NCBI GenBank assembly: GCA_964504195.1
Contig: CAZDDI010000060.1
Coordinates: forward strand, 1 to 27,327
Source: CAZDDI01 sp964504195
GTDB taxonomy: Bacteria; Chloroflexota; Anaerolineae; B4-G1; SLSP01
Direction of reading: 5' to 3'
DNA length: 27,327 bases
The notes beneath the pieces are model-generated. The model saw nothing but the letters and a program-made list of their open reading frames with translations, searched no databases and had not been told where the DNA came from. The stretch's first letter is position 1, and the number at the start of each line of letters is the position of its first letter. The translations under genes were made by a program, and so were the position numbers. Positions 21,401 through 27,327 of the stretch are shown here, in pieces.

Positions 21401-24400
21401 GACCATCATTGGCGCGTTGGGTGCAGCGGCGGTCTTTACGGTGCCGGTGCTAGGGCCAAACCAAATGCGCGCGGTGACGGTGACAGCCGACGTGCTGGTG
21501 TGTAGCCCGTTGCGGGTAGAACTGCGCGCGATAGATGAGTGTTTTGGCGATGCCTGTTACTATCATGAAGCCCAGGTAGATTTTGATACGCCCGATCCCT
21601 ATTTGCTCACCAACAACGGCCAGAGCGCCGATTTGCCGATGTGTGATATAGGCTACGTCGAGTTTACCACCAAGAATGCTTCGGCGGATGTGACGCTCTA
21701 TCAACTCAATATCACCGAAACGCTGCGTGGGCTGACGCCAGTAGCTGGCGCGCCGATAACCCTAACGATACTCAACGCGCAAGGCGTACCGGTCGCCAGT
21801 ACCACGGCCTTCACCCCCACCCCAAGCTGGAACGGGCCAGACTTGCAGCTCACCTGGCTAGCTGCCGATGCACCGCCCGCAGTGGCGACCTGGTTCGATG
21901 CGTTGCCGCCACTCTATGTGGTGCGCATCCAAATTCCGGTGCAGACCGCCTGCACACCACCGGCCACCCCGCAATCGTTCGCATCTGCATCGGCGCTTGG
22001 CCCGTGCAATCAGCGCCTCGACTATACCGAGAATGCGGTCACACTCCGCACGCTCGCGCCGGATATGTATGTGACGAAGCAAGGCAAGGTCGCGGGCGGC
22101 ACGTTTGGCGATACCGTGTATGCCTCACCGGGCGACACCATCGTGTGGCGCATCGAGGCGGAGAACGTCAATTCGGCGCGCTCATATCTGGCTCAAAACG
22201 TGGTACTCTCTGATACCTGGCCGGCCAACTTCAACTTCATCACCGCCTCATTGAACTTCCCCGTGAATGTGATTATGGCGTCGCGCACCATCACCTGGGA
22301 TGTGGGCGATATGCTACCCGGCGTCACGCACTACTTCTACATCACCGGCACGGTCACGCTGGCCGACGATGCCTGCACACCCGAAACGCTCAACAACACG
22401 CGCTTGCGCTTCGGGTGCGATTTCGATGGCTGCACCAGTGCGCTCACACCCATGGATTCGGCGAGCCTCACGACCAACCCCGCCCTTACGGTGCAGCTTT
22501 CGCCCGGCCCGCTCAATACTTGTTTGGGCGATATCCCTATCACCATTAGCAACAGCGGCTCGCGCGCCTACACTAATGTATTGACCCTCACCATCCCGGC
22601 GGGCTACGTCTACGACCATGTGGTTTCGACCGGCTTAACCATCACGCAGATTATCACCGATCCCACTACACCCGTCTTCCGTTGGGATGAGATCCCCGGA
22701 CACACCGGCGGTACGCCTTATGAATTTACCCTGGTCGTGCGGCTGAGAAACAGCGCCAGCACCGGCAGTTGTCCTATTGCCCATGGCGCACCCATTGCGG
22801 TTGCCCTGAGTTACGATAATCACGCCACCTGCGCCACCACCGGGCCATTCACTACGTCAGATTCCGTTAACCTGGTGGTGCAAGACCCCAATCTGACGAT
22901 TGACAAGACCCCGCCCAACCAAACCTTAGCTGTGGGCGACCCGGTAGCCTGGACGCTCACAGTGCAGAATACCGGCAGCGGCATGGCTTACAACGTCGTC
23001 GTGACCGACATTGCCGGCAGCAATTATATCAACGTGGCGGCTATGAACGGCTCCGATGGCGCAGTCCCGATTGTTTCCGGCAACGCCATCACCTGGTTCC
23101 CTAATCCTATTCCCGCCGGTGGGACGTGGACAGCACAGGTAACGGCTATCCTTACCGATACCGGCGAGAACATCAACCGCGCCTGGGTGCGCAGCGATTG
23201 TGATACGGGCTGTGAGACAGCGGCAGCACAGGATACGGCACACACGACGTTGGTGCAAGAGTTCGGCAAGACGCCGGACAGTCAAAGCGGCACCATCGGC
23301 GATCTGGTCGTCTTCAACCTGGCCGCCAGCCTTTCGGACTGGGACGCGCTCTATCAGAACCTCATTCTGACAGACTTCCTGCCCGCTGGACTAGGGTATG
23401 TGGCTGCGGTGCTCACTTACACTTACGATGTGGATGGCAGCGATGGCGGGCCTTTTGGCCCCGTAGTCGCGCCAATCAGCGCGCCTGTGCCTTACAACAC
23501 CGGCAACGTGATTTGGAACCTGGGCAATCTCTCCGGCACGATCCAGATCAACGGCGTCATCACCGCTGTAATCCGGGATGTGGGCGGCAATTACAACGGT
23601 GCGCTGTTGACCAATCTCTTCCGCATGACCTACACCGACGATGGCATACCCTATCAACAAGACGATACGGCCACCGTCACGGTGTTGGAACCCTTATTGC
23701 ACATCGGGAAAACCTATGTGACGCCGCTGGGTTGCAATGCCACGCTCTTACAAACCAACTTCAATAGCGACGGGTTAATTCCTCCCTGGCTAAATCCGTC
23801 AGGCCTCAGCGGGTGGAGCATCATTAACGGCATGGCGCGCAACAACAGCAACGCGAGTAATCGCCGTATTTATCAGGGCGATGTCACCTGGACAGACTAT
23901 AGCTTTTCGGCAATGGTGATGTCTACCGATGCCAGCGGCGATATCGGCCTGATTTTCCGTTCTCAGGCAGCCGATCAAAACTATTATCGTTTTATATGGA
24001 GCCGGAGCGCCAGTATAAACAACTATCGGTTGCAGCGAGTTGTTTCCGGCGGCGCAACCACGCTAGGCACTGTCGCGGGTACCGCCTATCAAACCAATCG
24101 TTGGTATCATATTGAGATCCAGGCTATAGGCAACCGCTTCCTCGTGTATATCGACGGGGCATTGGTACTAGATCGTACTGATCCCTTAGACCGGTTCCCT
24201 GCCGGACGGATTGGACTCTATGCCAATAACCAAAATGCCGTCTACTTCGACGACATCCTCGTCACCCGCCTGGATGAGATGGCTTGCACCGTCGGCGCGG
24301 GCGACCTGGTCACTTACACGCTCACCATCTCCAACCAGGCGCAGCTTCCCGCTTACGATCTGGTCATCACTGACATGATTCCCGCCGGAACGTCGCTGTG

Positions 24401-27327
24401 GAGCTACACCCTATCCAGCAGCGACCCGACGGCGGCAGTGGTAGTCCCCCCCGCGCCCATCCCCGGCGCGACCGGCGCGCTTGTTTGGCAGGTCAATCAC
24501 CTCACGCCCACCGTGCCCTTCAATCCGCTCAGCCACACCTACATCAACTTGCAGGTGGTCTTGAAGGTCTCCGAGCAGATTACAGCCAACATCGTCCTCG
24601 CCAACCAAGCATTCCTGGTCTACGACGGGCAGGAAGGGACTGGCCCGGTGGGCATCGGGCGTGACTACAGCGGCGGCAGCCACTCCACAGCGATCCGCAC
24701 GGTGAACGGCGGCCTCATCAAAACCGTGGACTTCAGCCCGCCGCCCACCGCTACGCTCGGCACGGTCGTGACGTACACGCTCATCGTACCTGCCACGCCT
24801 ATCAGCGCCACGCTCTACGACGTCAATGTGACGGATACTATCAACAGTCGGCTCTCCATTGAGGGCGTGACTACCAGCGGCGGCACAGGCGCGGCTTCCG
24901 GTTGGCTGGGGCAGCTGGTCACCGCCACCTTCGCCAGCATCCCGCACAGCACGCAGGCCTTCATCACCATCACGGCCATCATCTCCGATCCACTGGGCGC
25001 ACTGGCGGGCGATATCATCCCCAACGTAGCAGAAATGACCCACGCTACCGCGCCAATCACAACTAGCAATCAGGTGGATGTAGAAGTAGGCGAGCCGTTG
25101 CTCATGCTGGTCAAAGCCAGCGACCCGCCCACCAGCAATACCGTCGGCGCGGGGGATAGCATCACCTACGCGGTGACCATCACCAACATCGGCGATCCCG
25201 CCGGGCCAGCGCCCGCCTACGACATTGTCTTCACGGATACGCTACCCACTTACGCAAACGATGCGCCGCCGCTCCTGCTCAGCATCACGCTGGATGGCGT
25301 GCCGGTTGCGCCGGCGCTCTATACCCCCAATTATGTAGGCGGCGTCTACACCATCATTTTCGCGCCCACCTTTGCCTTCAGCATCCCGGTAGGGAGCGTG
25401 CTAGTCATCCAGTACGTTGCCACCGTTGATGCCGATGTCGGCGCGGGACTGGACTTAATGAACACTGCGCAAGTCTCGTGGTCAAGTTTGCCCGGCGCGA
25501 CGCCCGGCGACCGCGACTATAGCCCGATTGCCGACGACACGACCGTGCATACCGTGTTGCCCGACATCATCAAGACCGTCACGCCCATCACCGCGTCCAT
25601 CGGCACACCTATCACCTATACCATCCGCGTACCAGAAACGCCCATCACGGCCACACTCTACAACGTCATCGTGACCGATCAGTTCTCGCCCTGGCTGGAA
25701 CTCGCCAATGTCGTTGCGCCGCTTAATACAACACAAGCCATCGAATGGGGGCCGCCAGCAGCCATCACCATCACCTACGCCACGATCCCCGCCGGGCAAC
25801 AGCGCACCATCACGGTCACGGCGTATATCGCCGATGGCAGCACCGAGCCGGTTGATGGCGACATCATCACCAATGTTGTCACCCTGGAACACGATACCGG
25901 TATCATCACCAGCCCGCCGGTTACGGTTACGGTGGTCGAGCCGTTTGTCACGCTGGTCAAGAGTGTCGTGACGCCGCGCGACCCGCTCGGCGCGAGCGAC
26001 ATCATCACCTACAACATCACGCTGGAGAACAGCGGCAACTGGCCGGCTTACGATCTGGTCATCACCGATAGCCTGCCGGTGGGCCTGACCTACATCGGCG
26101 AGGTGGATTTCACCGTCACCGACCCGGCAACAGCCACCACGGGCGGCGCATACCCGCAGTGGACGCTCTCGCAGCTGAACGTGGGTGGGCAGGCCATCAT
26201 CCGCTTCCGGGCGCAGGTCAATGCCGACATCGGGGCGGGCATCACCCTGACCAACACCGCCTGGGGCGAATACTCCGGGCTGCCGGGTGATAATCCCGAT
26301 GAGCGCGAGTACGACATCCCCACGGATACCGTGCCGGTGGATGTGGGCCACCCGGTGCTCGATTTGGTGAAGTCGGCCGATCCCGATCCGGTGGAAGCGG
26401 GCGGCCTGCTCACTTACACGCTGACCGTTGCCAACACCGGTATCGTCTCGGCGACAGGTGTAATCGTAACCGACGCCGTGCCGCTCAATACCAGCTACCT
26501 CGCCTGTGGCCCGCTGCCCTGCGGTGAGGCTGGCGGTAGCGTTTCCTGGATTTTGGGCACGCTCGACGTGAACGAAACGCAGGTACTGACGATGCTCGTA
26601 CAGGTGAATGCCTCTCTCCCCAACGGTGCTATCCTGACCAACACCGCCTGGGTCAGTTCTAGCGAGGGCATCACCGATACCGATACCATCACCACGCCTG
26701 TAGAGACCAGCGTGGAAATCTGGGTGATCAAGACAGGGAGTGCCTCGCCGGTGACGCCGGGTGAGGTGATGACCTATAGCCTGACCGTCACCAATGACGG
26801 CCCTTCGGACGCGGAGAACGTGGTGGTGACAGATACATTACCTGTCGAAGTGACTTTCGGCAACGCCAGCCCCGCGCCGGACAGCAGCCCCAATCCGCTG
26901 GTGTGGAACCTGGGCACGCTGACGCCGGGCGAGAGCCGGACGATCCTCATCACCGTGACCGTGAACCCGGATGTGACAACCGGCTTCACCAACACGGTCA
27001 TCATCACGACGACCACGCCGGGTGACAATCCGGGCAACAACGAGGACGACTGGCCCGTGAACGTGCTGCCCGACGTGGAAATCTGGGTAGTGAAGAGCGG
27101 CAGCGCCTCGCCGGTGACGCCGGGCTTGCCAATGACCTACAGCCTGACCGTCACCAACGACGGCCCTTCGGATGCGGAGAACGTGGTGGTGACGGATACG
27201 TTACCTGTCGAAGTGACTTTCGGCAGTGCCAGCCCCGCGCCGGACAGCAGCCCGAATCCGCTAGTCTGGAACCTGGGCACGCTCACGCCGGGCGAGAGCC
27301 GGACGCTCCTCATCACCGTGACGGTAA
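18486..27327 (+). CDS. Giant exported DUF11-repeat surface protein, C-terminus beyond the window
   Basis: I followed the frame codon by codon from 18486 through about 25,200, and in further stretches beyond, to the window end (2,947 codons); no stop was found. AAGGAG (18476-18481) serves either ATG 18486 or ATG 18489; the second has better spacing. A signal peptide covers about 1-26. About 14 DUF11/Ig-like units follow (pattern: x-V-x-K-T, then TYTLTVTN, then VVVTDTLP), for example near 19180, 19957, 22068, 22893, 24730, 25960, 26350 and 26712. Residues ~1756-1925 (23751-24260) are a concanavalin/LamG-like lectin domain set inside one unit. By hand count there are 32 Cys, 28 before residue ~1,580. 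Such proteins are typically fibrous adhesins or S-layer-associated stalks. Its anchor, if any, lies past the window. Confidence 0.9.
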   Translation, partial: MMKTLRLFLGFSMLLSMLAPVLPVAAAPLPGAQPASASAELLPAWMQQPAAADTSAELLPAWFEAAAPRAPDLAPSRGNQIFTPIPASLLTVNVTGPAFASLGSPPGLGETYTAIIRNNSGMTAYGVYLSAEFPGFFVHDGGDSLSDSGGAVGINTVAGSGYITWTVAAPPYNLAPGEVLTLTFRLRAVCNAESGQQMRVRIHYNADPPPALPTEMNTGGLNITTGRGNLVINKTPALQNLGTPDFGQPITWTVIVQNTGLGILYNAIITDTGGINLGQPGGDLTPSVVIPSLDINEIVTFTVVGTVEACNFTNVAQAAWPCGNQVGDATYTNPLRSTASVLFTPQIPRVQVQISPIPPIPYCTPLTRTVYLTITNTGGPAGSFRLDSTYESDAFWNVLPATLSPGWSYDPATGIFSYTGGTPAGTLPNTAAGGPIYLSFDVAPQPNPICSQGSGSVAFEPLFRDVCTDNPFTANPVETSYAYGAGLQPTLNVTKDGPQFVQSGQTFIYTVTVSGNNPDQIAGPIVITDTLPDPPFTFIGPLNASAGVAGNSGGLITWVFTPTANPYNETLTYVMQVLTDTNSGGLCEAGQIVANQVQARAYPSCVGCPLLEDFASVDTAILNNEGVFPGGSAAGNFEVCGAGGFTINNHYLITGSTVVNWAGAVFTEALGTGIGAGGLPGPDYLEYIPGSLIVTVNGVDYTAFLTPITTTGQLVIDLSPLAAAGVPTQNLTIAFTYTVSIPESALNGAIEQTFYDWSQLFLPGVSDIAACAGNGAFNQALALRIERGDLTVGLEPRILNRCDTNPVVISVNDNRAGRLTDHIVITYTASAEEIASARNFAFTGTLAAITPITIDIGTTVITFTLPPTADLNGSGEIHFEVDVDCTLTSIWTAGVRYQSQCAFAHRHATTRDHLYRAPGLILFATPIRYTVRENTVMWKFFVTNNGNYTATNIVVTNDLFGLNVTGFTSDEPTIIGALGAAAVFTVPVLGPNQMRAVTVTADVLVCSPLRVELRAIDECFGDACYYHEAQVDFDTPDPYLLTNNGQSADLPMCDIGYVEFTTKNASADVTLYQLNITETLRGLTPVAGAPITLTILNAQGVPVASTTAFTPTPSWNGPDLQLTWLAADAPPAVATWFDALPPLYVVRIQIPVQTACTPPATPQSFASASALGPCNQRLDYTENAVTLRTLAPDMYVTKQGKVAGGTFGDTVYASPGDTIVWRIEAENVNSARSYLAQNVVLSDTWPANFNFITASLNFPVNVIMASRTITWDVGDMLPGVTHYFYITGTVTLADDACTPETLNNTRLRFGCDFDGCTSALTPMDSASLTTNPALTVQLSPGPLNTCLGDIPITISNSGSRAYTNVLTLTIPAGYVYDHVVSTGLTITQIITDPTTPVFRWDEIPGHTGGTPYEFTLVVRLRNSASTGSCPIAHGAPIAVALSYDNHATCATTGPFTTSDSVNLVVQDPNLTIDKTPPNQTLAVGDPVAWTLTVQNTGSGMAYNVVVTDIAGSNYINVAAMNGSDGAVPIVSGNAITWFPNPIPAGGTWTAQVTAILTDTGENINRAWVRSDCDTGCETAAAQDTAHTTLVQEFGKTPDSQSGTIGDLVVFNLAASLSDWDALYQNLILTDFLPAGLGYVAAVLTYTYDVDGSDGGPFGPVVAPISAPVPYNTGNVIWNLGNLSGTIQINGVITAVIRDVGGNYNGALLTNLFRMTYTDDGIPYQQDDTATVTVLEPLLHIGKTYVTPLGCNATLLQTNFNSDGLIPPWLNPSGLSGWSIINGMARNNSNASNRRIYQGDVTWTDYSFSAMVMSTDASGDIGLIFRSQAADQNYYRFIWSRSASINNYRLQRVVSGGATTLGTVAGTAYQTNRWYHIEIQAIGNRFLVYIDGALVLDRTDPLDRFPAGRIGLYANNQNAVYFDDILVTRLDEMACTVGAGDLVTYTLTISNQAQLPAYDLVITDMIPAGTSLWSYTLSSSDPTAAVVVPPAPIPGATGALVWQVNHLTPTVPFNPLSHTYINLQVVLKVSEQITANIVLANQAFLVYDGQEGTGPVGIGRDYSGGSHSTAIRTVNGGLIKTVDFSPPPTATLGTVVTYTLIVPATPISATLYDVNVTDTINSRLSIEGVTTSGGTGAASGWLGQLVTATFASIPHSTQAFITITAIISDPLGALAGDIIPNVAEMTHATAPITTSNQVDVEVGEPLLMLVKASDPPTSNTVGAGDSITYAVTITNIGDPAGPAPAYDIVFTDTLPTYANDAPPLLLSITLDGVPVAPALYTPNYVGGVYTIIFAPTFAFSIPVGSVLVIQYVATVDADVGAGLDLMNTAQVSWSSLPGATPGDRDYSPIADDTTVHTVLPDIIKTVTPITASIGTPITYTIRVPETPITATLYNVIVTDQFSPWLELANVVAPLNTTQAIEWGPPAAITITYATIPAGQQRTITVTAYIADGSTEPVDGDIITNVVTLEHDTGIITSPPVTVTVVEPFVTLVKSVVTPRDPLGASDIITYNITLENSGNWPAYDLVITDSLPVGLTYIGEVDFTVTDPATATTGGAYPQWTLSQLNVGGQAIIRFRAQVNADIGAGITLTNTAWGEYSGLPGDNPDEREYDIPTDTVPVDVGHPVLDLVKSADPDPVEAGGLLTYTLTVANTGIVSATGVIVTDAVPLNTSYLACGPLPCGEAGGSVSWILGTLDVNETQVLTMLVQVNASLPNGAILTNTAWVSSSEGITDTDTITTPVETSVEIWVIKTGSASPVTPGEVMTYSLTVTNDGPSDAENVVVTDTLPVEVTFGNASPAPDSSPNPLVWNLGTLTPGESRTILITVTVNPDVTTGFTNTVIITTTTPGDNPGNNEDDWPVNVLPDVEIWVVKSGSASPVTPGLPMTYSLTVTNDGPSDAENVVVTDTLPVEVTFGSASPAPDSSPNPLVWNLGTLTPGESRTLLITVTV
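26712..27327 (+). repeat. 363-bp tandem duplication of a DUF11 unit
   Basis: Copies start at GTGGAAATCTGGGT at 26712 and 27075, a period of 363 bases (121 codons). Over the 253 bases of the second copy that are visible I count about 26 differences, roughly 90% identity. Earlier DUF11 units in the same gene are far more diverged, so this duplication is recent. More copies may follow beyond the window. Confidence 0.8.

Noticed and set aside
25482..26351. 289-codon minus-strand open frame opposite the DUF11 gene
   Set aside because: The plus strand carries conserved DUF11 repeats here; the minus product is an Asp/Gly/Arg-rich shadow.

Overview
The window reads as a piece of a chromosome from a Chloroflexota bacterium, most likely of the Anaerolineae type. 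This is an inference from style: exported proteins with Thr/Pro-rich linkers, giant DUF11-repeat surface proteins, C25 (gingipain-like) peptidases, secreted proteins ending in a Y-L-P-L motif, and intergenic gaps packed with short dispersed repeats. All convincing genes lie on the + strand. I see no rRNA, tRNA, CRISPR array or transposase gene.

Layout. (1) 1-2540: a hairpin repeat, a promoter with a perfect inverted repeat, then a two-gene unit for exported proteins (240-1724, a 'YQGRL'-type protein with Gly/Ser/Tyr repeats; 1735-2037, a small protein ending in YLPL), followed by a gene-free stretch. (2) 2543-4696: a lipoprotein of the DUF885 metallopeptidase-like family with its own promoter. 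(3) 4794-13423: a defence island with a type I restriction-modification system in the order hsdR, rloA-like ATPase, rloB, a zinc-ribbon protein of unknown role, hsdM, hsdS. hsdR carries one in-frame amber codon (5229-5231) exactly between nuclease and motor domains. hsdM carries an in-frame array of 7-8 bp units, and the hsdM/hsdS junction sits in a run of four GACCGNN units. The two hsdS target-recognition domains look A+T-richer than their scaffold. The rloA-rloB pair overlaps by 17 bp and has its own promoter, flanked by an inverted repeat. (4) 13512-16313: an exported C25 cysteine peptidase, also ending in YLPL. (5) 16314-16918: a repeat-dense gap holding a terminator-like hairpin, a 131-bp MITE-like element with terminal inverted repeats and 7-bp flanking direct repeats, a 90-bp palindromic element, and an extended -10 promoter preceded by two 10-bp direct repeats 11 bp apart. 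(6) 16919 to the window end: a probable operon of a small LPEAG-tailed surface protein, a membrane-anchored SurA-like plus TlpA-like fusion, and a giant exported protein open for more than 2,940 codons to the edge of the window.

How the parts may work together. In the island, HsdM and HsdS can make a methylase whatever the state of HsdR. With the amber codon, restriction should be off unless the stop is read through, while RloAB would be a separate anti-phage layer. In the last operon, the giant protein holds 32 cysteines by my count, 28 of them in its first ~1,580 residues. The gene just before it encodes a periplasm-facing thioredoxin fold fused to a chaperone-like domain. This suggests a dedicated folding or disulfide factor encoded beside its client.
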